A stretch of DNA of 64,000 nucleotides from Gracilibacillus suaedae. Its GTDB lineage: Bacteria; Bacillota; Bacilli; Bacillales; Amphibacillaceae. The notes under the pieces are model-generated. The model made no database searches, had not been told where the DNA came from, and saw nothing but the letters and a program-made list of their open reading frames with translations. Each line of letters opens with the position of its first letter. Within the stretch, counting starts at the first letter, position 1. The position numbers and the translations under genes are program-made. Below are positions 45,456-55,113 of this stretch, one piece after another. The stretch covers positions 1 to 64,000 of the forward strand of contig NZ_JAGFVL010000024.1 of assembly GCF_017599345.1 (NCBI RefSeq). The letters run 5' to 3'.

Positions 45456-45579
45456 TTTTAGGAATATTCATACTCCATCAACACCTTCTTGATTCTATTT
45501 TTAGTAGATTTAGCTCAAATTTTTCTTACTATTTGTCTAGTAGTTTTAAAAAATAGAAGAACGCCCAGATGTTCTCCTA

Positions 45580-46326
45580 CTAGCTCATGAATGTTCCGCC
45601 GTTAATATTAATGGTTTCACCAGTAATAAAGTCTGACATGGATGAAGATAGAAATAGGACAACATCAGCAATATTTTCCGGAGTTCCCAACTTTTTTAAT
45701 GGAATTTTTGAAAGAACCTGTTGATAATACTCTTTTGACCACTGCTTGATCATATCCGTCTGAACAGGACCTGGTGAAACACCATTAACATATATATTAT
45801 GCTCCGCCATCTCCATTGCTAAATGTTTGGTTAAATAATCAACACCTGCCTTCGATGCACCATATGCAGGGATTGCGTTTTTATGTCCTGACTTAGCTGT
45901 AGTGGAGCTAACATTGACAATTTTTCCGTACTTTTCCTTTATCATATGAGGTAACACAGCTTTACAAAAATATAAATTACCATTTAAATTAACATCCATT
46001 ACTTTTTTCCAATCTTTTATATCCATGTCGATCGTAGAGGTACGCATATTCATACCAGCATTATTAACCAGAATATCAATACGACCAAATTCGTTAATTG
46101 CTTTGGCCGTAATGTTTTCAGCTGTTTCTTCGTTTGTTACATCCCCAGCAGCAACGATACATGCCCTTCCCATATCCAGGACTTCACTTGCAACATCATG
46201 TAATAAGTCAACTTTGGTTCCTGATATAACCAACGAAGCACCGTGATGTGCTAATGTCAATGCTATGCTTCTACCTATCCCTCTACTTGCTCCAGAAACG
46301 ACGGCTATCTTGTCTTGCAATAACAT
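45580..46326 (-). CDS. SDR-family oxidoreductase
   Basis: A 248-residue short-chain dehydrogenase. Cofactor motif VSGASRGIGRSIA, NAG motif NNAGMNMRTS, catalytic Tyr-Lys in AYGASKAGVDYL. The pattern is that of 3-oxoacyl-ACP reductase/sugar-alcohol dehydrogenase members. As last gene of the nine-gene operon headed by the DapA-like gene it probably oxidises a sugar-acid or polyol intermediate rather than serving fatty acid synthesis. Confidence 0.88.
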   Translation of the reverse strand: MLLQDKIAVVSGASRGIGRSIALTLAHHGASLVISGTKVDLLHDVASEVLDMGRACIVAAGDVTNEETAENITAKAINEFGRIDILVNNAGMNMRTSTIDMDIKDWKKVMDVNLNGNLYFCKAVLPHMIKEKYGKIVNVSSTTAKSGHKNAIPAYGASKAGVDYLTKHLAMEMAEHNIYVNGVSPGPVQTDMIKQWSKEYYQQVLSKIPLKKLGTPENIADVVLFLSSSMSDFITGETININGGTFMS

Positions 46327-46371
46327 TTTCCCACCCCCTATACATTTAACTCCTTAATTTTGCATAATCAT

Positions 46372-47673
46372 TTAATCCATTAATATGTTCGGCAAAAATG
46401 TAACAATTTGAGGGAACAGTATAATAATAATAATAGAAACTAAGTAAATACCAACGAAAATGAGAATTTGTTTCATCATTCGTAAAACATTGGTGTCAGC
46501 TACCTTAGATGCTAATAATACTGATAAACCATATGGTGGTGTAACAGTACCTAAACGAATCGACATGACCGTTACAATACCTGCAACAACTGGATCAATA
46601 CCTAACCCTTGAATAATTGGTACAGATAGCGGAACAAAAATTAACATGGCAGAGTTTGGTTCCATAAAGGTGCCTAAGACAACATATAACAACATTAATA
46701 ATAGTAGAAATATAATTGGATTAAACTCATTTTCTATCAATAAATTAATTACTGGATCTAAAGCTTTATAATAGGACAGAACCCAAGATAGCAGAGCAGC
46801 TGCTGCAATTAGTATATAGATAGAAGCAGAGTCTATGACTGCTTTTCTTGTAACCTCCATATATTTCTTGAAATTTCTTTCCTTCTTAATGAAAAAGGCT
46901 ACAATAAAAACGTACACTACTGCAATACTTGCTGCTTCTGTTGCAGTAAATACTCCCGCCATAATACCTACTATTACAACTAAGAATAGACTTAACGGAA
47001 AAATACTTTTCTTTAATGCTACAGCTTTAGATAAGTTTTGGTCATTCGGTAACCCTATCAGCTCATTTTGAATATCGCCTACATCATGTTTTTTTGCATA
47101 CATATAAGCATATATCATTTGTGTCAATCCAATTAACACACCAGGAGCAATTCCAGCGATAAATAAAGCGGCTACAGATGTTTTAGCTAACGCACCATAT
47201 ACTATTAATAAAATACTTGGCGGAATAATGGAGCCAATTGTAGAAGATGCTGCAGTAATCGTAGCAGCAAATTCTTTACTATAACCTGCCTTAATCATCG
47301 CAGGAATCAAAATTCTCCCCAATGAAGCAACATCTGCAACAGATGAACCTGAAATAGCACCAAAAAATACACTTGTTACAATATTCATATGTGCTAAACT
47401 ACCTCTCAGCTTACCAACTAATGCTTTCGAAATATAAATTAAATCATCCGTTACTTTCGTTAAATTCATTAAAGCACCACAAAAAATAAATAACGGAATC
47501 GCCAATAATGTGAAGCTTGAAAATGACTCAATCATAACAGAACTTGCTTGTGTCAGGCTTATTAGTGGTTCAAATAATAATGGAATAACAGCTGCTATAA
47601 TAATACTAAAAGCAACAGGTACACCAATTAATAAGCAAGCAAAAAATATTAGGATAACGGAAAGTAATATCAT
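46372..47673 (-). CDS. TRAP transporter large permease (DctM type)
   Basis: A 433-residue protein with about 12 membrane helices. Characteristic segments: SSFTLLAIPLFIFCGALM, GAISGSSVADVASLG and TIGSIIPPSILLIVYG. It couples uptake of an organic acid to an ion gradient. The start overlaps the stop of the small permease by four bases. The proteins form a TRAP system with the upstream DctP-like lipoprotein. Confidence 0.95.
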   Translation of the reverse strand: MILLSVILIFFACLLIGVPVAFSIIIAAVIPLLFEPLISLTQASSVMIESFSSFTLLAIPLFIFCGALMNLTKVTDDLIYISKALVGKLRGSLAHMNIVTSVFFGAISGSSVADVASLGRILIPAMIKAGYSKEFAATITAASSTIGSIIPPSILLIVYGALAKTSVAALFIAGIAPGVLIGLTQMIYAYMYAKKHDVGDIQNELIGLPNDQNLSKAVALKKSIFPLSLFLVVIVGIMAGVFTATEAASIAVVYVFIVAFFIKKERNFKKYMEVTRKAVIDSASIYILIAAAALLSWVLSYYKALDPVINLLIENEFNPIIFLLLLMLLYVVLGTFMEPNSAMLIFVPLSVPIIQGLGIDPVVAGIVTVMSIRLGTVTPPYGLSVLLASKVADTNVLRMMKQILIFVGIYLVSIIIIILFPQIVTFLPNILMD

Positions 47674-48179
47674 TTCTTCTTAACCTCATTTCTAGTAAAA
47701 AGCTCTCGACTATTCATTAGATGGAAATACAACATTAATAATGAGCCTACTAAAAAGGCTGAATAATAATAGATAAGTGTTGGTTGAGAAGATAATCCTC
47801 TAATTGGAACCAGTTCTGTTCGGTTTAAACCAGCTTCAAATGCAGCAATTCCTATAAAGATTAGTATACCTATCCCAAACAGTGACAAGGCAAATACAAC
47901 CATTAACCTTATTCTATTGATTTTTTTACTGATGTAATCGGATAATATGTCAATTTCTAAATGCATTTTTTCTTTCACAGCTAGTGCCGACCCTATAAAC
48001 ACCAACCACATTAATGAAAATTTTCGTATTACCTCTAGTTCAGGAATAGAATATGAAAATATATACCTGCTTAATACACCAACAAATAAGGTGACAGACA
48101 ATAATATCATCATCACAATACTAATGGCATGTGCAACCTTTACAATATAAGCTGCTATTCTCTTAAGAACCACAAACAT
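47670..48179 (-). CDS. TRAP transporter small permease (DctQ type)
   Basis: A 169-residue protein with four membrane helices and the family segment ELEVIRKFSLMWLVFIGSALAVKEKMHLEID. It forms the membrane unit with the large permease. A GGGGGTG site lies upstream; the ATG at 48179 is close to it and a GTG two codons on is possible. Confidence 0.92.
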   Translation of the reverse strand: MFVVLKRIAAYIVKVAHAISIVMMILLSVTLFVGVLSRYIFSYSIPELEVIRKFSLMWLVFIGSALAVKEKMHLEIDILSDYISKKINRIRLMVVFALSLFGIGILIFIGIAAFEAGLNRTELVPIRGLSSQPTLIYYYSAFLVGSLLMLYFHLMNSRELFTRNEVKKK

Positions 48180-48241
48180 TCACCCCCACAAAAATGGTAT
48201 ACTGCTTCCTAGCGACAAGTGCTAGGAAACAGTGATACAGC

Positions 48242-49291
48242 TTAATTAAAGATCTCTTCCATTTCATCAACAACATCATATTCTTCTGCTAATTCATTCA
48301 TTTGAGTTCTAGACTTTTCAATGAAACCTTCCCGCTCTGGATCTGTAAAAGTTACACCAAATTCTTCCTCAAGTGTTTTCATGTCTTCTTCAGCTTGTTC
48401 AAATGCTTTTGAAATATATTCTGGTTGTACAATATCAGCAGCTTTTGCAATTGCTTCTTTATGTGCATCACTTAATGACTCATAGCGATCATTGTTCATA
48501 ACGATAAAACCTAATGTCAAAGTGTGTTGTGTTCTAGCTATATGCTTTGCAACTTCCCCGAAACGCTGTTGAATCATTGCATCTAAACTGTTTTGAGATC
48601 CCTCTACAACGCCTGTTTGTAATGCAGAATATACCTCATTAAAGTCAATACTAGTAGGATTAGCACCTAGGTTTTCCCACCATTCTAATTCCGTAGCACC
48701 AGTACCACTACGCATTTCAGCACCTTCTAAATCTTCAACAGATTCGATAGGGAATGTACTAATAATATTTCGTTCTAGACCTCCAGCATACATAACCGTT
48801 TTTAGACCAGGATCCTCAATAAGTAAGTCTTCAAAATAAGACAGTTTATCTTCAGAATTCACAATAGACTCGAAGTGTTCTTGATCTGTAAATAAATAGT
48901 TGGTACCTAAAATATTAAACTCTGGATTATGCTCGGCAAACCATCCAGAATCGGAGTAAATAATATCAATATCACCAGAAATGACAGATTGATATAAACT
49001 TGAAGCGTTTCCAAGAGTTCCGTCTGTGTGTACTTCCACTTCAATTTCACCATTACTTTGTTCATTTATTTCGTCTGCAAAGGCCTGTAATGCTTGTGCT
49101 AATAGTGTATCACCAGGATTGATTGTAGCAGCTACTAAACTTACAGATTCCCCAGAACTCTCTTCCGAATTATTGTCACTATTATTTTCTGTCCCCGTAT
49201 TATCACTTGAACAAGCGACCACCATTGCTAAGAGAAAACCTAGACACAACATTATCAAACCGCTTCTCTTCATACTTTGTGTAAATAACAT
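48242..49291 (-). CDS. TRAP transporter substrate-binding lipoprotein (DctP type)
   Basis: A 349-residue DctP/SiaP-like binding protein. Signal peptide ends at lipobox VVAC, followed by an Asn/Ser/Glu linker. The family core GDIDIIYSDSGWF, EDLEGAEMRSG and EVYSALQTGVVEGSQN is present; the Arg of EMRSG normally binds the substrate carboxylate. It would capture an acidic sugar derivative outside the membrane. About 60 bases before dctQ. Confidence 0.92.
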   Translation of the reverse strand: MLFTQSMKRSGLIMLCLGFLLAMVVACSSDNTGTENNSDNNSEESSGESVSLVAATINPGDTLLAQALQAFADEINEQSNGEIEVEVHTDGTLGNASSLYQSVISGDIDIIYSDSGWFAEHNPEFNILGTNYLFTDQEHFESIVNSEDKLSYFEDLLIEDPGLKTVMYAGGLERNIISTFPIESVEDLEGAEMRSGTGATELEWWENLGANPTSIDFNEVYSALQTGVVEGSQNSLDAMIQQRFGEVAKHIARTQHTLTLGFIVMNNDRYESLSDAHKEAIAKAADIVQPEYISKAFEQAEEDMKTLEEEFGVTFTDPEREGFIEKSRTQMNELAEEYDVVDEMEEIFN

Positions 49292-49320
49292 ATTCTTTTC
49301 ATCTCCCCTAAATAAGCCAT

Positions 49321-50421
49321 TTAGTTTTTAATCCAATCCTCTGTTACTACTACATGCTTTATATACTTTCTCAAATAAGTAAACGTAATGTGTATGCTCC
49401 CCTCATCTGTTTGTTTAATAGATGGGTAAGAAAACTCAGGATGTATTTCTGAAACATCTTCTTTCGTCATAATATTTTTCTTATAGTTCCATGTTTCTCC
49501 ATCGTCATTTGACAACGCTACGGTTAAAGGTGCTCTAATAACTCCCCAAATCGATGCTTGTTCTTTAACATTTTTGTCCACCCCAACCTTGTCCATATCA
49601 CTTTTATCAAACCAAGGTGGTCTATTTTCCTTTGGAGGTGCTAATTGTGCATTAATATTATTAAAAACAATGGCTAATTTACCATTTTTTAGCCTTGTTG
49701 CTTGAATCGATGAGTTATTATTCATTAACTCCGTTTGTGTGGGAGTTGTCCATGTTCTACCGCCATCTTTTGATATACTTCTATAAATATAATCTGCTTT
49801 TCTACTACGAAAAAACCCTACTAGATGACCCGTATGATCTGGAACGATAGACATATGAACTAACCCTTTACTACCCTTTATTTCATGTTCTGTCCACGTT
49901 TTACCATGATCATGAGATATTTTGATCACACTAAAGTCGTTTCCTAAAAACCCTGTTCGTGATTTCAAGCTATAATATGCAGGTAACACCAATTCACCGT
50001 TGTCTAATATGACAGGCTTATGTCTGACAAATGTACCTGGTTTATCAAAGAGTGTTTTGATTTCACTCCATGTATGACCATCATCATTCGAAACCCGATA
50101 ACGAACAACTGATGATTCCTGGTGAACAGCATTCTGCGCTGTATAAATTAGCCAGAGTTCACCATTTGTATTTTGAAAAAGGATTGGGTTTTGTTCCGAC
50201 CTTTCAAAATCATCTGATAGGACCGTTGGTTTACTCCAATCTTGTTCACCCTTCTTTAACCTTGAACACATTATCGAAATATCAGGTTTCCCTTCTCTCG
50301 ACCCACTAAACCAAACACATAAGATATCCCCATTATCTAATACATGTAAATTAGAAGCATGGTTATGCGGATACAATACCGGGATATCCGCTTCAAATTC
50401 AAACGCTTTCAAATCGCTCAT
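49321..50421 (-). CDS. BNR/Asp-box sialidase-like protein, cytoplasmic
   Basis: A 366-residue six-bladed-propeller type protein. Four Asp-boxes of the form S-x-D-x-G-x-T-W are visible: SNDDGHTW, SHDHGKTW, SKDGGRTW and SNDDGETW. There is no signal peptide, so it works inside the cell, unlike scavenging sialidases, and I do not see the FRIP motif. It may hydrolyse or rearrange an imported glycoside; the substrate is unknown. It lies between PdxA2 and the TRAP genes in the same operon. Confidence 0.8.
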   Translation of the reverse strand: MSDLKAFEFEADIPVLYPHNHASNLHVLDNGDILCVWFSGSREGKPDISIMCSRLKKGEQDWSKPTVLSDDFERSEQNPILFQNTNGELWLIYTAQNAVHQESSVVRYRVSNDDGHTWSEIKTLFDKPGTFVRHKPVILDNGELVLPAYYSLKSRTGFLGNDFSVIKISHDHGKTWTEHEIKGSKGLVHMSIVPDHTGHLVGFFRSRKADYIYRSISKDGGRTWTTPTQTELMNNNSSIQATRLKNGKLAIVFNNINAQLAPPKENRPPWFDKSDMDKVGVDKNVKEQASIWGVIRAPLTVALSNDDGETWNYKKNIMTKEDVSEIHPEFSYPSIKQTDEGSIHITFTYLRKYIKHVVVTEDWIKN

Positions 50422-50454
50422 TCAAACTTTCACCCCTAACCATTGATAGTTCAT

Positions 50455-51450
50455 TTAACCTTTGGGAGCTAGTTCAGCAGCTGATTGTATTGCTGCAATC
50501 ATACTTCTATTATCTGCTATATTCTTACCAGCAATATCAAATGCAGTACCATGGTCAACAGAAGTTCGAATAATACCATAATTTAAACCAACGGTAATAT
50601 TAACTCCTTCTTCTAGACCTAATACTTTGATTGGAACATGCCCTTGATCATGATAACAAGCAATTACTATATCGAAGTCTCCACGTACAGCTCGAAAGAA
50701 TAAAGTATCAGCCGGATGTGGACCACTAACATTCACTCCTTCTTTCCGAGCTAGTTTGATAGCTGGTACTAGCTTTTCTTCTTCTTCCCCTTCACCAAAT
50801 AACCCATTCTCACCTGCGTGTGGATTAATACCACAAACTGCAATCCTTGGTTCCTTATATCCTGCGCGCTTCAATGCTGTATCTGCTAAATCAATGACTG
50901 TTTTCGTTCGCTTTGGATCAATGATATCTATCGCTTCCTTTAAACCAATATGTGTAGTCAAATGGATAACTTTAAGTTTAGGCGAACTTAACATCATTGA
51001 ATAATCTTCTGTTCCTGTTAATGTTGCGAGAATCTCCGTATGACCTGGAAAGCGGTGGCCACCTTTCACTAGAGCTTCCTTATTTAATGGAGCAGTACAG
51101 ATTGCTTTTATTTTATTGTCTTTAGCTAATGAAACGGCTTTTTCGATATATCGGAATGCTGCATCCCCTGCTAATGGTGACACTTTACCGAATGCAACAT
51201 CTTCTGGTAATAGATTTAAATCGATACAGTCAACTGTTCCATGTGTAAACTCTGCCGTTCTCGGATCATCGATAATATTGATGGCAACTTTTGAATTCGT
51301 AATATGAGTTGCACGTTTTAATATTTTAGCATCACCGATAACGATCGGTCGACATATATCGTAAATTGTTGAATCTTCTAATGCTTTGATGATTATCTCT
51401 GGTCCGATGCCAGTAGCATCCCCCATTGTAATTCCAATTGTTGGAATCAT
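50455..51450 (-). CDS. pdxA2: PdxA2-type 4-phospho-threonate/erythronate dehydrogenase
   Basis: A 331-residue PdxA-fold dehydrogenase. Metal ligands are recognisable in GHTEILA, HAGENGLFGE and ACYHDQGH, and the start TIGITMGDATGIGPEI is the family's. The gene next to it encodes a DUF1537 kinase, the hallmark of the PdxA2 branch, which oxidises 4-phospho-threonate (or erythronate) and releases DHAP by decarboxylation, rather than vitamin B6 synthesis. Good AAAGGAG site. Confidence 0.88.
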   Translation of the reverse strand: MIPTIGITMGDATGIGPEIIIKALEDSTIYDICRPIVIGDAKILKRATHITNSKVAINIIDDPRTAEFTHGTVDCIDLNLLPEDVAFGKVSPLAGDAAFRYIEKAVSLAKDNKIKAICTAPLNKEALVKGGHRFPGHTEILATLTGTEDYSMMLSSPKLKVIHLTTHIGLKEAIDIIDPKRTKTVIDLADTALKRAGYKEPRIAVCGINPHAGENGLFGEGEEEEKLVPAIKLARKEGVNVSGPHPADTLFFRAVRGDFDIVIACYHDQGHVPIKVLGLEEGVNITVGLNYGIIRTSVDHGTAFDIAGKNIADNRSMIAAIQSAAELAPKG

Positions 51451-51481
51451 CCAGTCACCACCTTCTCCTTTATACTAATGA

Positions 51482-52783
51482 CTAATAATTAGCTTTATCC
51501 TTTTGGGCACCAATGTGTAACTGCTGTAATGCATTGGTCATAACGTGATCGGTTCCGAAACTACCAGCCTTTGTTATCGTAATCATTTCATTATGTTTCG
51601 CTATTTTTCCGACCGGAACACCTAATTCGAGTTCCCCAATCAATTGGTAATCTTTAATTTGAAGCTTTTCAAAAACTTGTTGTGCAGTATCTCCACCAGT
51701 TAAAAATAAATTACGTATCTTCATTGCATTTATAATAGATACTGCCGCATCTCCTAATGCCTCCGAAATTAAATTACTTATTTCAATCGGAGATATTTCT
51801 TTATCCCTTCCTATTGCTGCTGTAGCCTCTAGATCAGACGATGAATACAAGGCAACACTATTACCAGCAAAAATCGCAGCTTCAATCTTTGTTTGAATAC
51901 GCTGTAATTCCTTGTCTTTTGCTTCATCTTCAGCAATAACGTGAATGACATCCATTTCTACCCCAACCACTCTTGAGTTTAGTAAAAGATGGTGAAGTTG
52001 TTGCCTTCCCAACTTACTAATACTTCCAATCACAAATAATATTGGCTGGTTGTTTGTTAGTATTTGGTTGTCTTGTTGTTGCTTCTCTATTCCTAAAGAT
52101 TCAGGCAAATAATGAATCAATCCTGCTGAACCACATAATATAGAGGAGTAGGCTAAATGAACAACATCCATTAAACGTTGCAAATCTTGCTCTGTAATAG
52201 CATCAACTGTTACGTATGAAATACCTTGCTTCTTCCATTCATCTAATCGTTGTAAGAGAAAATGATTACCTTTATCTAAATCACTTGAATGCAAATGTTC
52301 GACACGTCGCCCTGAAGAATGTTGAATTAATTGACAAACATTTGCTTCAGTGACAGGTGTTTTCGGATCATTCGCTACTTCTGTCTCACTTAATTTTACT
52401 CCGTTAAGGTAATGGACTCCATTTCTCACTTCTCGTCCGTTATTTGGGTGTGCTGGTGTAATAAAGATAAAATCTGGCTGGAATATATCATAGACAGCGT
52501 TTAATTCAGAGCCAATATTTCCTCTCATCGTAGAGTCTATTTTCTTATAAATAAAATCAAATTCCATTTCTTTTATTTGTTGAGAGGTATCTTTCACCTT
52601 TGTATACGCTTCTTCCTTTGGCAATGCCCTGCTATCTGTATTAAAAATGATGGCATCTTTATCAGCATCTAAACGGTGTTTGCTACATTGAATCGCTACT
52701 GATACATCCAAACCATATTGGACCAACTGTACTCCTGTGTCGCATGCACCTGTTAAGTCATCTGCAATGATTGCTATTTTCAT
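51482..52783 (-). CDS. four-carbon acid sugar kinase (DUF1537 family)
   Basis: A 433-residue two-domain kinase. N-terminal IIADDLTGACDTGVQL and YKKIDSTMRGNIG mark the sugar-acid half, C-terminal LFLTGGDTAQQVFEKL and GSFGTDHVMTNAL the nucleotide half. Relatives (DtnK, LtnK, OtnK) phosphorylate D-threonate, L-threonate or 3-oxo-tetronates at O4. The product would be used by the PdxA2 enzyme encoded 30 bases downstream. The exact stereochemistry cannot be read from the sequence. Confidence 0.9.
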   Translation of the reverse strand: MKIAIIADDLTGACDTGVQLVQYGLDVSVAIQCSKHRLDADKDAIIFNTDSRALPKEEAYTKVKDTSQQIKEMEFDFIYKKIDSTMRGNIGSELNAVYDIFQPDFIFITPAHPNNGREVRNGVHYLNGVKLSETEVANDPKTPVTEANVCQLIQHSSGRRVEHLHSSDLDKGNHFLLQRLDEWKKQGISYVTVDAITEQDLQRLMDVVHLAYSSILCGSAGLIHYLPESLGIEKQQQDNQILTNNQPILFVIGSISKLGRQQLHHLLLNSRVVGVEMDVIHVIAEDEAKDKELQRIQTKIEAAIFAGNSVALYSSSDLEATAAIGRDKEISPIEISNLISEALGDAAVSIINAMKIRNLFLTGGDTAQQVFEKLQIKDYQLIGELELGVPVGKIAKHNEMITITKAGSFGTDHVMTNALQQLHIGAQKDKANY

Positions 52784-52799
52784 TGTGAAACCTTCTTTA

Positions 52800-53966
52800 T
52801 TACGCTAATAATTGGCGATAAATATTTTCGATTTCCTCTAAACTTAATGTTTTAGGATTGTTATTTAACAGACGAGTTACTTTTGAAGCAGAGACAGATA
52901 GCTCTTTCAAATCACTATTTTTTACACCATATTCTTTTAAGTCTTGTGGAATTTCTAATGTATGAGTCCACTCTTGAATTTTCTCTACAACTAAATTAGC
53001 GGCTTCTGTTTCGGATATACCGCGGACATCAATTCCCATTGCTTCTGCGATTTTTGATAACCTATTCGTAATTTGGTCCATATTAAATTTGGTTACATGT
53101 GGTAATAACATGGAATTGGCAACACCATGTGGAATATTAAATTTTCCACCAAGCGGATAAGCTAAGGCGTGAACTGCTGCCGTTCCCGCACTTGTTAACG
53201 CCATACCACCATACATCGATCCTACTAGCATTTTTTCCCTTGCCTCTATGTTGGATCCGTTTTGATATGCTTCCACAATGCTGGAAGAAATCAATCGAAT
53301 CGACTCTAATGCAAACATATCACTAATAGGATTTGCTTTATTGGATATAAATGATTCTAAAGAATGGGTAAATGCATCCATACCCGTCGCTGCTGTAATT
53401 GGTTTCGGTAGACCAAGTGTTAATGCAGGATCTAATATAACAAGGTTTGGTAATAAGTACTTACTAACTATTCCTACTTTAAGTTCTTCATTAGGTAAGG
53501 TAACAATAGCATTTGGCGTTACTTCAGAGCCAGTTCCCGAAGTCGTAGGTATTAATACAGTAGGCACTCCTGGATTTTGGATCAAATCGGTACCTAGAAG
53601 ATCAACTATCTGTTGATCATTAGTCGCCAAAATGGAAAGGATCTTGGTTGCATCTAGTACACTTCCTCCCCCGACTCCAATTAACACATCATAATCCTTC
53701 TGTGACACTTGTTTAAATACGTCATTTATATTATCCATTGTCGGTTCTGGAAGTATATCTGTATTCACATCAACGTCAATGCCTTTTTCTATTAATTGAT
53801 CTTTAACGGAATCTACAAAGCCTAAATCTTTAATACTTGGCTGTGTTACAATTAAAACTGCTTCTATATTAACCCCCAATACACTCAAATGGCTCTTTAT
53901 ATCTTTAATAGAATCTTGTCCCGAAATGATATGGTCTGCTGTTTGAAACTGATATAATGTATTCAT
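52800..53966 (-). CDS. iron-containing alcohol dehydrogenase
   Basis: About 388 residues. NAD-binding GVGGGSVLDATKI, IPTTSGTGSEVTP and the metal-binding His region HALAYPLGGKFNIPHGVANS are all present. Start at ATG 53966; its AGGAGAG site lies inside the end of the DapA-like gene. Probably reduces or oxidises a short sugar-acid semialdehyde or hydroxy-acid generated by the neighbouring aldolase. Confidence 0.92.
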   Translation of the reverse strand: MNTLYQFQTADHIISGQDSIKDIKSHLSVLGVNIEAVLIVTQPSIKDLGFVDSVKDQLIEKGIDVDVNTDILPEPTMDNINDVFKQVSQKDYDVLIGVGGGSVLDATKILSILATNDQQIVDLLGTDLIQNPGVPTVLIPTTSGTGSEVTPNAIVTLPNEELKVGIVSKYLLPNLVILDPALTLGLPKPITAATGMDAFTHSLESFISNKANPISDMFALESIRLISSSIVEAYQNGSNIEAREKMLVGSMYGGMALTSAGTAAVHALAYPLGGKFNIPHGVANSMLLPHVTKFNMDQITNRLSKIAEAMGIDVRGISETEAANLVVEKIQEWTHTLEIPQDLKEYGVKNSDLKELSVSASKVTRLLNNNPKTLSLEEIENIYRQLLA

Positions 53967-53969
53967 CAA

Positions 53970-54857
53970 TCAACCACTCTCCTCTTCTTCATACAACTTT
54001 AGTACTTCTTTTATTTTTTCTAATGTCTCACCAGATGCTTCCGATACCGGTAGTTTTGGGGGGCCTACTGGAATCCCTCTCATTTCTACTGTTTTTTTCA
54101 AAACAGAAGGGATTGTACCATATTGAAATGAGCTTCTTAATGGACCTAATTTTCGTTGTGCTTCCTCTGCCATTTGTAAGTTATTGTTTAACCAGTTTTG
54201 ATAAATGGAAACCACAATCTCTGGTACTGCATTGGCAGTTGCTGCTACAGCTCCAACACCGCCTGCCTCAAGCGTTTTGAGTATTAATGAATCGGTACCA
54301 CACATCACAAAAAAATCTTCCCGATTCGTTGCCTGTATATAAGCTTTGATATTATCAAAATTGCCACTACTATCCTTAATACCAACGATGTTTGTTTCTT
54401 TTGCTAGTGTTTCAACCGTTGCAGGTTCTAAGTTCATACCTGTTTTCGATGGAATGTTATATAATATAATTGGTAATGAACTACTTTTTGCTATGGTCTT
54501 GTAGTGTGTAATAACTTCTTCTTGTGTTGGCGTTATGAAAAAAGGTGTAATAACTGACAAGGCATCAGCACCAACCCCCTCCATTTCTTGGGAAAGCTCG
54601 ATTACTTCTGCAGTACTATTCCCACCAGTACCAACAATCACTGGAACTCTTCCACCCACCTCATCCATTACTATTTTGGCTAATTGTATCTTTTCATTCT
54701 TATTCAGCAAATGAAACTCACCATTTGTACCCAAAATAAATAAACCGTTTACATTCGCTTCGATTAATTTATTGACCAATTGACGGGTCACACTTTCGTT
54801 AATTGCTTGATCATTTGTTAAAGGTGTAACCATTGCTGGTATAATTCCGTTACACAT
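53970..54857 (-). CDS. DapA/NAL-superfamily aldolase or dehydratase (first of two)
   Basis: A 295-residue TIM-barrel Schiff-base enzyme. Carbonyl-binding GTNGEFHLL, catalytic Tyr in ILYNIPSKTG and Schiff-base Lys in NIVGIKDSSG are intact. The gene starts the nine-gene catabolic operon, so it is most likely a 2-keto-3-deoxy sugar acid aldolase or related dehydratase, not the lysine-pathway DapA. GGAGG site. Substrate unknown. Confidence 0.9.
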   Translation of the reverse strand: MCNGIIPAMVTPLTNDQAINESVTRQLVNKLIEANVNGLFILGTNGEFHLLNKNEKIQLAKIVMDEVGGRVPVIVGTGGNSTAEVIELSQEMEGVGADALSVITPFFITPTQEEVITHYKTIAKSSSLPIILYNIPSKTGMNLEPATVETLAKETNIVGIKDSSGNFDNIKAYIQATNREDFFVMCGTDSLILKTLEAGGVGAVAATANAVPEIVVSIYQNWLNNNLQMAEEAQRKLGPLRSSFQYGTIPSVLKKTVEMRGIPVGPPKLPVSEASGETLEKIKEVLKLYEEEESG

Positions 54858-54880
54858 CGGGTTTTCCTCCTTTCTGTTTA

Positions 54881-54986
54881 TTTTTGCAACAAATATAGTT
54901 TTATAACCGCTTTCTTATTGGGATTATAATATAATAAGTTTAAAAATGCAACCTAATATTCAAAATATTTATTTTTTGCAACAATT
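54881..54986 (-). promoter_or_regulatory. promoter of the nine-gene operon with three TTGCAAC motifs
   Basis: On the minus strand TTGCAT (54946-54951) and TATAAT (54923-54928) are 17 bases apart, a textbook sigma-A promoter. The motif TTTTTGCAAC(A) occurs at 54972-54985 and 54881-54893, and ATGCAACC overlaps the -35. No sigma-54 -24/-12 element (TGGCAC-N5-TTGC) was found. Confidence 0.8.
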
Positions 54987-55113
54987 CTTATCGAAAGGTC
55001 CATCGGAATTTCTTTTCTAACCTTGTTCAATCACCATATTTTACAACATAAAAAAATAGCAGGATACAACGTGTTTAAATTTCCACGTTATAATCCCTGC
55101 TAATTGGCTACCT

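Noticed and set aside
45580-54857. Sialic-acid utilisation operon (sialidase-like, NAL-superfamily and TRAP genes together)
   Set aside because: No nanE, nanK, nagA or nagB is present; the BNR protein lacks a signal peptide and FRIP motif; the kinase/PdxA2 pair points to a four-carbon acid instead.
53970-54857. Lysine-pathway dihydrodipicolinate synthase
   Set aside because: Despite the shared fold and catalytic residues, the operon is catabolic and a second relative sits with a carboxylate carrier; neither is near dap or lys genes.
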